A stretch of DNA of 9,270 nucleotides from an uncultured Clostridia bacterium. Its GTDB lineage: Bacteria > Bacillota > Clostridia > Oscillospirales > Ruminococcaceae. The stretch is from the NCBI GenBank assembly GCA_938014915.1, contig CALLQQ010000095.1:1-9270 (forward strand). Reading direction: 5' to 3'. Position 1 is the first letter of the stretch, and each line of letters opens with the position of its first letter. Position numbers and translations under genes: made by a program. Shown piece after piece: positions 1-6,613 of this stretch. The notes under the pieces are model-generated. The model saw only the letters and a program-made list of their open reading frames with translations. It was not told the origin of the DNA and made no database searches.

Positions 1-54
1 ATTCGGATTATGTCCGAAATTCGGATTATGTCCGGAATTCGGCTTATAGCCGAA
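1..54. repeat. Three tandem 18-bp palindromic units inside the CapD-like CDS
   Basis: Units are 1-18 ATTCGGATTATGTCCGAA, 19-36 ATTCGGATTATGTCCGGA and 37-54 ATTCGGCTTATAGCCGAA. Units 1 and 3 each have perfect 6-bp arms around a 5-base loop (TTCGGA/TCCGAA and TTCGGC/GCCGAA). Unit 2 has one arm mismatch. Between units 1 and 3 the innermost pair of the stem changes from A-T to C-G on both sides, so pairing is kept. The period is a multiple of three and keeps the minus-strand frame, adding the hexapeptide [FS]GHNPN. More copies may lie beyond the left edge. Confidence 0.9.
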
Positions 55-1059
55 CAAAACCATCATATCATTTGCTAGATCGGCTATCCTAACGGGCTTG
101 CCCATATCAAGAATAAAAGTCCCCTCGTCGTATATAGTTGATTGAAGAACAAGCTGCACCGCTTCCGAAATTGACATGAAATATCGCTCAACATCGGGAT
201 GTGTCAATGTCAGCGGTCCCCCGTTTAAAATTTGCTCTTTGAATAGCGGAATCACCGAACCACTTGAGCCGATTACATTACCAAAGCGAACGGTTAGAAA
301 CTTCGTCCGATTTGCCCGGCTGGCAAAAGCGCCAACAATCATTTCAGAGCAATACTTTGTTGCGCCCATTACACTGGTGGGATTTACCGCCTTATCTGTG
401 GAGATCAGCACGAATTCCTCGGCTTTATATTTTTCGGCTAATTTAGCAATATGCAATGTGCCGCCGATATTATTCTTAATTGCCTCATCGGGTGAATTCT
501 CCATCATCGGCACGTGTTTATGCGCCGCCGCATGGAAAATTATGTCGGGATTGTACTTTTTAAATAGCCTGTCCATTTTATTAAAATCACGTATTGAAGA
601 AATCTCAATATCTAGATTCAGCTCTGCGAATTCACGCAGCAACTTCTGCTGAATGTGGTATGCGTTATTCTCATAAATGTCGATAATTATTAGCCGCTTC
701 GGATTAAACTTTGCTACCTGTGTTGATAGCTCCGACCCAATTGTGCCGCCACCACCCGTAATGAGGCAAGTCCTGCCTTCAATTTTCTCTTTTATTTTAA
801 TTTCATCAACTTCTAGCGGCAACTTCTCAATCAGCTCCGAATAAAGTATATCATCATCTTCTAGTAAAGCTATTTTAAGCTTTAGCTTTTTATAAGAAAA
901 TGCGCCGACTAGCATCGCCGATATATTTATTACAATTACAGCGATTAAGATAAGAAAATGCAAAGACTTGCTCGTAATAAGATTATATGAGAGCAACGCA
1001 ATTATCAGCAGACTAGCGACGAAAATAGATAATACAATCCTAATTTTATACTTTTTCAA
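1..1059 (-). CDS. Short-form FlaA1/CapD-like nucleotide-sugar 4,6-dehydratase/epimerase, membrane anchored, C-terminus beyond the window
   Basis: Reading the minus strand from TTG at 1059 gives 353 open codons to the window edge. Two hydrophobic segments (about residues 6-27 and 34-53) anchor the protein. The rest is an extended SDR domain: TGGGGTIG (101-108) is the NAD(P)-binding loop, HAAAHKHVPMMEN (176-188) is a CapD hallmark, STDKAVNPTSVMGATK (220-235) carries the Thr-Asp-Lys motif with Met in place of the usual SDR Tyr, and RFGNVIGSSGSVIP (258-271) follows. Family members act on UDP-sugars at the cytoplasmic face of the membrane for glycan synthesis; the exact substrate cannot be told. 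Start choice: GAGGG lies seven bases before TTG, while the ATG four bases further upstream is out of frame and stops after five codons. Long PglF-type relatives have more membrane segments and about 600 residues. After FGYKPN (336-341) the expected TGLRPGEK region has not appeared; two SGHNPN/FGHNPN units follow instead. Confidence 0.9.
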   Translation of the reverse strand, partial: MKKYKIRIVLSIFVASLLIIALLSYNLITSKSLHFLILIAVIVINISAMLVGAFSYKKLKLKIALLEDDDILYSELIEKLPLEVDEIKIKEKIEGRTCLITGGGGTIGSELSTQVAKFNPKRLIIIDIYENNAYHIQQKLLREFAELNLDIEISSIRDFNKMDRLFKKYNPDIIFHAAAHKHVPMMENSPDEAIKNNIGGTLHIAKLAEKYKAEEFVLISTDKAVNPTSVMGATKYCSEMIVGAFASRANRTKFLTVRFGNVIGSSGSVIPLFKEQILNGGPLTLTHPDVERYFMSISEAVQLVLQSTIYDEGTFILDMGKPVRIADLANDMMVLFGYKPNSGHNPNFGHNPN

Positions 1060-1095
1060 ACATTATCCCTCTTTTTAATGTGTTCGTTCATGAGA

Positions 1096-1124
1096 ATTAT
1101 AGCATTTGCCAATGAGAAAATCAA
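1096..1124 (-). promoter_or_regulatory. Sigma-A-type promoter for the CapD-like gene
   Basis: On the minus strand TTGATT (1124-1119) is followed by a 17-base spacer ending in TGC and then TATAAT (1101-1096). This is a consensus -10 with an extended TGn element. Transcription would start near 1089, giving a 5' leader of about 30 bases before the TTG start. Confidence 0.75.
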
Positions 1125-1163
1125 TATTCGCTGGTTTTAATCTTCTATTTTAAAGTTTAGTTA

Positions 1164-1192
1164 TGGACAATTCCCCGTATCTGTCGTATAAT
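1164..1192 (+). promoter_or_regulatory. Sigma-A-type promoter for the aldolase-rhaB operon
   Basis: TGGACA (1164-1169), a 17-base spacer and a perfect TATAAT (1187-1192) lie about 45 bases before the aldolase start. The predicted start near 1199 leaves a leader of about 40 bases containing the ribosome binding site GCAGGA (1225-1230). The promoter faces away from the CapD-like promoter, so the two -35 elements lie about 40 bases apart. I saw no convincing operator palindrome or catabolite-response element here. Confidence 0.75.
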
Positions 1193-1237
1193 TAATTTGC
1201 AAGTAATATATCGATTTATGAAAGGCAGGAATTTTAA

Positions 1238-1918
1238 ATGACTGAGCAACAATATAAGGAGCAAATTTGCGATGTGGGTCATAAGTTATGGCAACTAGGA
1301 TTTGTCGCTGCGAATGATGGTAATATTAGTGTGAAACTTGATGAAGATACCTTCCTATCAACACCGACCGGCGTGAGCAAGGCTATCTTAACTCCTGATA
1401 TGATTATAAAGGTGAATTCAAAAGGTGAGGCTATCGAAGTTAATGAAAATTACAAACCATCATCAGAGGTAAAAATGCACATTCGTTGCTATAAAGAGCG
1501 CCCAGATTTAAAAGCAGTCGTCCATGCGCATCCGCCTACTGCTACTGGATTCGCTGTTGCGCACATTCCACTCGACCAATATAGAATGCCGGAGGCTATC
1601 ATATTCCTAGGATCGGTGCCAATTGCACCATATGCAACACCATCGACAGATGAAGTACCCGAATCACTCGTGCCATTCTTACAAGATCACGATTGCATTT
1701 TACTTGAGAATCATGGTGCTATTTCAATGGGTGTCGATTTAACAACCGCATATTATAAGATGGAAACACTGGAGCATTTCGCTAAAGTGAGCCTTGTCGC
1801 ACATCAATTGGGCGGCGCAGTTGAGCTATCAAAATCGCAAATTGATGCTTGTATTGATATACGTAAAGTTTTTAATGTACCCGGCAAACACCCCGGATAT
1901 AAGAAATATAGTAAGTAG
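1238..1918 (+). CDS. Class II aldolase, FucA type; probable L-rhamnulose-1-phosphate (or L-fuculose-1-phosphate) aldolase
   Basis: A 226-residue zinc aldolase of the class II aldolase/adducin family. NDGNIS (26-31) is the phosphate-binding loop. Glu77 in SSEVKMH is the expected catalytic acid/base. His96 and His98 in VVHAHPP and His159 in LLENHGA are the three zinc ligands. Their spacing and the length match FucA-type enzymes (E. coli FucA uses Glu73, His92, His94 and His155) rather than the longer E. coli RhaD of about 274 residues. The enzyme would split a ketose-1-phosphate into DHAP and L-lactaldehyde in the cytoplasm. The rhamnulokinase gene follows after eight bases, so rhamnulose-1-phosphate is the most likely substrate; this is inferred from context. 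Fuculose-1-phosphate or another ketose phosphate cannot be excluded. GCAGGA seven bases before ATG supports the start. Confidence 0.88.
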   Translation: MTEQQYKEQICDVGHKLWQLGFVAANDGNISVKLDEDTFLSTPTGVSKAILTPDMIIKVNSKGEAIEVNENYKPSSEVKMHIRCYKERPDLKAVVHAHPPTATGFAVAHIPLDQYRMPEAIIFLGSVPIAPYATPSTDEVPESLVPFLQDHDCILLENHGAISMGVDLTTAYYKMETLEHFAKVSLVAHQLGGAVELSKSQIDACIDIRKVFNVPGKHPGYKKYSK

Positions 1919-1926
1919 GTGAACTA

Positions 1927-3399
1927 ATGTCGACTAAGCGTGTTCTCGCCTTTGATTTCGGCGCATCTAGCGGTAGGGCAATGCTTGGACAGGTGGACGG
2001 TGATAGGATCGCCATAAATGAAATCCACCGATTTGCTAATGAGCCAATTACCGTTGACTCTACACTTCATTGGGACTTCAACTATCTTTTTAGTGAAATC
2101 AAGGCTGCAATGAAAATCGCAAAAGATAATGGTGGATTTGACGCTATTAGCATAGATACATGGGGAGTCGATTTCGGCTTAATCGGTGCCGATGGGGATT
2201 TGCTCGAACTACCCGTACATTACCGTGATGAGCGCACAATCGGCATACCGGAAAAGCTCTTTAAGCTAATTGATAAAAAGCAACTTTATATGCAATCAGG
2301 TATTGGAATTATGCGAATCAACACGATTTTCCAACTTTATTCTCTAAAGCTGAACCGTAGTGAATTCTTAAATAGTGCAAAATCCTTATTAATGGTGCCG
2401 GACCTTTTTGCATATATGTTGACGGGAGCGATAAAAAGCGAATATACCGAAGCAACTACAACGGGACTAATCGATCCTTATACGAATAATTGGAATTGGG
2501 AATTAATCGATCTCATTGGCATTAATAGAGATATATTCCCACCTATAATTCACGCTGGTGATAGCTACGGGCTCCTACATAAAGACATTTGCGACGATAT
2601 TGGAATTCCGCAAGTGCCCGTCATTGCCGTTGGTTGCCATGATACCGCATCCGCTATTGCTGCTACCCCAGCGAAAAGTGATGACTTCATCTATGTTAGC
2701 TGCGGAACATGGTCCCTATTCGGTACTCTTAGTAAAACTCCTATTATCAATGAAAAAAGTTATGAATACAACCTTACCAATGAGGGTGGCGTCGATAATG
2801 AAACTACCTTCTTAAAAAATATTATGGGGCTATGGTTGATACAGGAATCAAGAAGACAATTCAAGCGAGATGGTGACGATTTAAGCTATGCAGAACTTGA
2901 GGAATTAGCCTTAGAGGCTGAACCATTCAAATGTTTCATCAATCCAAATCATGCAAGTTTCGAATCGCCCGGCGATCTCCCATCACGGATCAGGGATTAT
3001 TGCAAAGATACGAACCAGCCTATTCCGACAACAATTGGGGAAGTAATGCGCTGTATATATGAAAGTCTCGCCCTTGAATATGCGAACTCATTGTCGCAAA
3101 TTTCCGACATTACGGGAAGAAAATATGATGTAATTCATATTCTTGGCGGAGGAACGAAAGACGAATTCCTATGCCAATTAGCTGCCAATGCTTGCAGGAT
3201 TAATGTGGTGGCTGGACCCATCGAGGCGACGGCTATCGGCAATATTTCTACTGCGCTCATTGCGCTTGGTGAAATTAGGGACAGGAATCAAGCTAGGCAA
3301 ATGATTAGAGATAATGAGAATGTAAAGACGTTTTCACCGCAGGATTCACTTGATTGGGAGAGGGCCTTTGGCGAATATCTATCAGTTATCAAATCATAA
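1927..3399 (+). CDS. rhaB: Rhamnulokinase (FGGY carbohydrate kinase family)
   Basis: A 490-residue, full-length kinase that phosphorylates L-rhamnulose to L-rhamnulose-1-phosphate with ATP in the cytoplasm. Family signatures in order: FDFGASSGRAMLG (9-21, N-terminal ATP-binding loop), SIDTWGVDFGL (75-85), HYRDER (98-103), GCHDTASAIAA (236-246) with Asp239 as the likely catalytic base, SCGTWSLFG (258-266), and the C-terminal nucleotide-binding loop ILGGGTKDEFLCQLAANA (405-422). These match RhaB more closely than FucK or XylB. The ATG lies eight bases after the aldolase stop, and its ribosome binding site (AGGTGA) overlaps that stop, indicating translational coupling. Neither rhamnose isomerase (rhaA) nor a transporter is in the window, so the pathway must be completed elsewhere. 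The gene ends just before a strong terminator. Confidence 0.93.
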   Translation: MSTKRVLAFDFGASSGRAMLGQVDGDRIAINEIHRFANEPITVDSTLHWDFNYLFSEIKAAMKIAKDNGGFDAISIDTWGVDFGLIGADGDLLELPVHYRDERTIGIPEKLFKLIDKKQLYMQSGIGIMRINTIFQLYSLKLNRSEFLNSAKSLLMVPDLFAYMLTGAIKSEYTEATTTGLIDPYTNNWNWELIDLIGINRDIFPPIIHAGDSYGLLHKDICDDIGIPQVPVIAVGCHDTASAIAATPAKSDDFIYVSCGTWSLFGTLSKTPIINEKSYEYNLTNEGGVDNETTFLKNIMGLWLIQESRRQFKRDGDDLSYAELEELALEAEPFKCFINPNHASFESPGDLPSRIRDYCKDTNQPIPTTIGEVMRCIYESLALEYANSLSQISDITGRKYDVIHILGGGTKDEFLCQLAANACRINVVAGPIEATAIGNISTALIALGEIRDRNQARQMIRDNENVKTFSPQDSLDWERAFGEYLSVIKS

Positions 3400-3402
3400 T
3401 AG

Positions 3403-3437
3403 AAAGGGCAGATACGGTAATTGTATCTGCCCTTTTT
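3403..3437 (+). terminator. Rho-independent terminator of the aldolase-rhaB operon, possibly bidirectional
   Basis: AAAGGGCAGATAC (3403-3415) pairs perfectly with GTATCTGCCCTTT (3423-3435) over 13 bp around a 7-base loop, followed by a T run to 3437. It sits 4 bases after the rhaB stop and 15 bases beyond the end of the convergent ROK gene. Read from the other strand the stem is followed by TTTCTATT, so it may also stop ROK transcripts, less efficiently. Confidence 0.93.
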
Positions 3438-3451
3438 GTTATAGTATGAGT

Positions 3452-4654
3452 TTAAATGTCGAAACCGCCCCTGGTAAAGAATAATTCCCTAATTGCAAGC
3501 GAGCAACCAGAAAGAAACTCAAGATTTTTACCGACGCAGCTATGAAGTATCTTATCTTTCAATCTATCATGATTATCTAGGCTTTTTAGCAATAGATCAA
3601 GTAGATATTTAGATTCACCCATCATGCCATGAATTATAATCTTATCGGGATTAACAATGCACATTATATTGTTAATTAGAATGAGCATATCTTCACGAAT
3701 TTCATCTACAACTTGCACTACCGCCGTTTCACCACGGTCATATGATGTGAATATATCCTCAAGCTTAACATCGGCAACATTGCCAACAGTGCTTTCATAT
3801 AATAAAGGTGTATTCGTATCAGAGTATACCCGCTTAACTCTTGAAACTATCGCATTCGGCGTGATGAGATCTTTTGCCGTTTCGCCATCTGCACCGATTC
3901 TAATTTCTTCAATTAAATTTATATCTCTATCGGGCATCCTTAACGGATCGTTCCCTTGTATAATAGCCGAATAGAGCGAATTCCCATAATAAAGCAATAC
4001 TGCATTACGTGGAATCATGGATTTCTCTTTATTAAAGTCAATATTTGCCGATGCTAAGGTGCTAATAGCGTTATCGAATAAAATCGGGAGTGAAGTGAAT
4101 TTATCAAATTCACTCTTAATAACGGAATAGTCAAAATATCCGTCACTATCAATATTAAGCATTAATCTATCGCAAGCATCAGTAGTCACTGTAAATCCAA
4201 TACCTAAAATACGGCTCTCATCTAGGCAATTATAATCCTTGATTTCTTCCATGCCATCACGCATAAAATCAATAATCTGGCTAAATGTAGTATCATCATT
4301 AAAAAATAGGCTACGCTTATCAAGAATTGCACCTTCAAGCGTAGTGAGTCCAATACTAACCTGCTCATTATCTGCCATGATTCCCATAGCGAACTTATAA
4401 TTATGGTTAATATCAACAAGGATTTTTTTACGTCCTCTTGTTGGTTTCTTATTAGGACTTTTCTGCTCGCCAATCTCATTAACGATGCCCTGTTCAATCA
4501 TTTCATTAATTATTATTGTAACTGCCGCCCTAGTTAACTCAAGTGTTGTGGCTATATCAATCCTAGATGTTGGTCCTTGGTGCTTCAATAGTTTTAATAT
4601 TTGCATTCGGTTTTGCCGTTTTAAATCAAGTTTACTAATTCCTTGTTGTTTCAT
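3452..4654 (-). CDS. ROK-family transcriptional regulator with degenerate sugar-binding domain
   Basis: A 400-residue protein with an N-terminal winged helix-turn-helix (about 14-62; GPTSRIDIATTLELTRAAVTIII is the HTH core) and the typical GRKKILVDIN strand (74-83) leading into a ROK domain. ROK landmarks remain as GIGFTVTTD (151-159), FDNAISTLASAN (193-204, in place of the END-N-A loop) and NPDKIIIHGMMGES (335-348). The usual DxGGT phosphate loop and the CxCGxxGC zinc site are absent; residues 240-256 contain no cysteine. It is therefore probably a DNA-binding sensor, not a kinase. The start is taken at ATG 4654, because AAAGGTG ends six bases before it and would overlap the upstream GTG (4663). 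It is convergent with aldolase-rhaB, so control of rhamnose use is plausible but unproven. An inverted repeat upstream suggests autoregulation. Confidence 0.85.
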   Translation of the reverse strand: MKQQGISKLDLKRQNRMQILKLLKHQGPTSRIDIATTLELTRAAVTIIINEMIEQGIVNEIGEQKSPNKKPTRGRKKILVDINHNYKFAMGIMADNEQVSIGLTTLEGAILDKRSLFFNDDTTFSQIIDFMRDGMEEIKDYNCLDESRILGIGFTVTTDACDRLMLNIDSDGYFDYSVIKSEFDKFTSLPILFDNAISTLASANIDFNKEKSMIPRNAVLLYYGNSLYSAIIQGNDPLRMPDRDINLIEEIRIGADGETAKDLITPNAIVSRVKRVYSDTNTPLLYESTVGNVADVKLEDIFTSYDRGETAVVQVVDEIREDMLILINNIMCIVNPDKIIIHGMMGESKYLLDLLLKSLDNHDRLKDKILHSCVGKNLEFLSGCSLAIRELFFTRGGFDI

Positions 4655-4690
4655 TTCTGACACCTTTCTTGCTGAATTGCTATCAAACTA

Positions 4691-4710
4691 TTAACAATTA
4701 TTATTGTTAA
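4691..4710. promoter_or_regulatory. 20-bp inverted repeat, candidate operator of the ROK regulator
   Basis: TTAACAAT and ATTGTTAA form perfect 8-bp arms around TATT. The repeat lies 37-56 bases upstream of the ROK start, at the predicted transcription start, where a bound repressor would block transcription. I found no second perfect copy upstream of the aldolase gene, so control of that operon through this site is not shown. Confidence 0.6.
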
Positions 4711-4713
4711 ACA

Positions 4714-4741
4714 AATATACTCATGCCGGCAATCGTCTTAA
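4714..4741 (-). promoter_or_regulatory. Possible sigma-A promoter of the ROK gene
   Basis: On the minus strand TTAAGA (4741-4736), a 16-base spacer and TATATT (4719-4714) would start transcription inside the 4691-4710 inverted repeat. Both elements deviate from consensus. A weaker alternative, TTGAAT-N17-TAATAT, lies further upstream within 4768-4797. No clear terminator separates spoVFB from this region, so some readthrough into the ROK gene is possible. Confidence 0.4.
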
Positions 4742-4828
4742 CGACCGCCTTGTATTTCATTGTAATATATTAAGCAAATTCAAAGGTGAATTCAAAGTTA
4801 ATAAAATAATTGTCTACTGTTAAATCTA

Positions 4829-5413
4829 TCATCTAATTAAAGGTTGAAGTTGCCTATCCTCAAATGCTGCTTCTACTGTATCAGGAATTAAATCAAACAA
4901 CGCTATCATAGAATTTGGTTTATTTTCATAGTCGTCCTGTGACATGGGAACAAAGTAATAATGTTTATAGTTTTGCAATATGCCGATATTCTTTGCAGCA
5001 CCTGATAGTGCATCGTTAGTTGCAATTGCAATTACCACGGGTCGCAAATTCCGTATATGGGACTTCACCGCCATTGTCGCCGGTGTGTCGACTATCCCTG
5101 CCGCAAGTTTCGCAAGGGTGTTGCCCGTGCATGGTGCGACAACTACTATATCGAGCAGCGCCTTAGGTCCAATTGGTTCAGCATCGACGATAGTGCGTAT
5201 CACTTCTTTACCCGTGATACCCTCTAACATATCAATATGCGCTCTTGCCTTACCAAATCTTGTATCGAGGGAGCTTGCATTAAAAGACATGATCGGCGTA
5301 ACATCACACCCGATAGCAACTAGCCTTTTCATTTGCTCAAATGCAGGAATGAACGTACAGAATGAACCGCAAACTACAAATCCTACTCTTTTGCCCTCCA
5401 GTTTATCGTACAT
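4829..5413 (-). CDS. spoVFB: Dipicolinate synthase subunit B, flavoprotein-like
   Basis: A 194-residue protein with the flavoprotein (HFCD-like) fold of SpoVFB/DpaB, close to the usual 195-200 residues. Landmarks are GKRVGFVVCGSFCTF (7-21) at the first nucleotide-binding strand and VVAPCTGNTLAKLAAGIVDT (91-110), followed by TPATMAVKSHIR. With SpoVFA it converts a dihydrodipicolinate precursor from the lysine pathway into dipicolinic acid in the mother cell during sporulation. Start choice: ATG at 5413 is preferred over the in-frame TTG at 5416, because AGGGGTG ends seven bases before ATG. The ATG shares one base with the spoVFA stop (TGATG), so translation is coupled. Unlike the B. subtilis cluster, no asd, dapG or dapA follows. 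Confidence 0.93.
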   Translation of the reverse strand: MYDKLEGKRVGFVVCGSFCTFIPAFEQMKRLVAIGCDVTPIMSFNASSLDTRFGKARAHIDMLEGITGKEVIRTIVDAEPIGPKALLDIVVVAPCTGNTLAKLAAGIVDTPATMAVKSHIRNLRPVVIAIATNDALSGAAKNIGILQNYKHYYFVPMSQDDYENKPNSMIALFDLIPDTVEAAFEDRQLQPLIR

Positions 5414-6297
5414 CAACTTTCACCCCTTTCTTCTAAAATGTTTAGGATTGTATCGCATATTATCTTACCGGAGGTAATTGGTGCTACCTTACCCGGGAGT
5501 GATAGTGCCCAAATCGTTTTTATGCCCATATTCTTCGCCATATCGAAATCGACGCCGCCAGGCTTGGATGCTAGGTCGATGACTAGGCATTCTTTCTTCA
5601 GCATAGATAACTTGCCCTCATCAAAGAGCATTGCTGGTACTGTATTTATCACTACATCATATTTTGATAAGTACGGAGTAATTTTCGATAAATGAATGCC
5701 CGTGCATCCATTAATATCAGCCCATGCCAAATCCGAATGTTTGCGTGCTGTTACGTCGACATTCGCTCCGAATGCTGATAAATACCGCATTAGGACCTTG
5801 GCTATTCTACCGTGACCGACAACAAGAACATTTTGACCAAATATAGTTGTCGCCATTTCTTCCATCATTATCTGAATGGCGCCCTCAGCAGTTGGGACTG
5901 CATTGAGCACCGACAATTCCTCACGACTAAGATAATCAATTAATGTATGTTCGTTCTGTTCACAGAGCCTTTTGAGTTCCTCGGTTGCCTTTCCAGTAAA
6001 TACTGTTCCGCCTCTCTTTAACATATATAGAATCCCTTTTAGGTCTATTGTGCCGCCTGAATACGGCGCATGAACGGTTATGCCGTCCGTCGTTGCTGGT
6101 ATTGGTAAAATGATGTAGTCCACCCTTTTATCAAGTTTTAGCTTGCTATCAAGTAAAATTAAATCGCCCGATTCCATAAGATTACTTGAAAAACCGACCG
6201 CGTATACCTTATATTTAGCCGCAAGACAATTGGCTAGATATATTTGCCGCAAGTCACCACCAGCGACTAAAAACGTTTTTTCATTTTTATTAGGCAA
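5413..6297 (-). CDS. spoVFA: Dipicolinate synthase subunit A
   Basis: A 294-residue protein matching the usual DpaA/SpoVFA length of about 297. The N-terminal VAGGDLRQIYLANCLA (11-26) is the family signature. AVPTAEGAI (133-141) precedes a Rossmann dinucleotide-binding segment VLVVGHGRIAKVLMRYL (157-173), followed by INTVPAMLF, LASKPGGVDF (242-251) and LSLPGKVAPITSG (265-277). It acts with SpoVFB to make dipicolinic acid for the spore core. The reading frame is open to an ATG at 6381, but the best start is TTG 6297: GGAGGT (6310-6305) lies exactly seven bases upstream of it. The in-frame ATG at 6312 overlaps that binding site and is unlikely to be used. A sigma-K-like promoter lies about 55-80 bases upstream, fitting mother-cell expression. 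Confidence 0.93.
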   Translation of the reverse strand: MPNKNEKTFLVAGGDLRQIYLANCLAAKYKVYAVGFSSNLMESGDLILLDSKLKLDKRVDYIILPIPATTDGITVHAPYSGGTIDLKGILYMLKRGGTVFTGKATEELKRLCEQNEHTLIDYLSREELSVLNAVPTAEGAIQIMMEEMATTIFGQNVLVVGHGRIAKVLMRYLSAFGANVDVTARKHSDLAWADINGCTGIHLSKITPYLSKYDVVINTVPAMLFDEGKLSMLKKECLVIDLASKPGGVDFDMAKNMGIKTIWALSLPGKVAPITSGKIICDTILNILEERGES

Positions 6298-6349
6298 TGG
6301 TATTACCTCCATATAATTATCAATCTCCAAATACGAATAAATGGTATTA

Positions 6350-6377
6350 TATAATATGATAGTAGGCATTTTATAGT
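6350..6377 (-). promoter_or_regulatory. Sigma-K-like promoter of spoVFAB
   Basis: On the minus strand AC (6377-6376), preceded by GC, is followed by a 17-base spacer and CATATTATA (6358-6350). This matches the B. subtilis sigma-K consensus AC-N16/17-CATANNNTA. spoVF is a known sigma-K target in B. subtilis, so the position and family fit. AT-rich sequence makes chance matches possible. Confidence 0.5.
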
Positions 6378-6448
6378 GCATAATATATATCTTTCATTTG
6401 TCATGGGGCGACTGCGACATTCAAATAACGATAGCTTAATCTTTGTTA

Positions 6449-6477
6449 TTGCAATTGGACCATATTTATGTTATAGT
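6449..6477 (+). promoter_or_regulatory. Sigma-A-type promoter upstream of the NYN gene
   Basis: TTGCAA (6449-6454), a 17-base spacer and TATAGT (6472-6477) predict a start near 6484 and an unusually long leader of about 130 bases. The leader shows no strong secondary structure by eye. Confidence 0.55.
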
Positions 6478-6613
6478 GTAAATGAATATAATGCTTATAT
6501 GTTAAACTAATAATCTATCCGTGTTATATGAATGCTAGTGGAAAATACGATATAAGATGAAAATTGCAAATTAATTTAGGTCTTTACGATTTATAATACA
6601 GGAGGCAAATATT

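Larger units (their letters stand above)
6298..6613. other. Divergent intergenic region between spoVFA and the NYN gene
   Basis: These 316 bases hold no gene I can support. They contain the sigma-K-like spoVFA promoter on the minus strand (6350-6377), a sigma-A-type promoter on the plus strand (6449-6477), and the ribosome binding sites of both genes. The rest is AT-rich leader without a clear hairpin or riboswitch. Confidence 0.7.

Noticed and set aside
1..54. CRISPR-like repeat array at the left edge.
   Set aside because: The units abut without spacers, are only 18 bp and keep a protein reading frame.
176..652. Plus-strand open frame of 158 codons.
   Set aside because: It is antisense to the conserved CapD-like domain, which carries clear family motifs on the minus strand.
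4094..4114. Perfect 9-bp inverted repeat with a 3-base loop inside the ROK coding sequence.
   Set aside because: AT-rich, inside a conserved-looking reading frame, with no T run or promoter beside it; most likely incidental.
4777..4797. Two direct copies of AATTCAAAG with a 12-base period between spoVFB and the ROK gene.
   Set aside because: Short, AT-rich and only two copies; no function can be argued beyond a possible weak -35 region.
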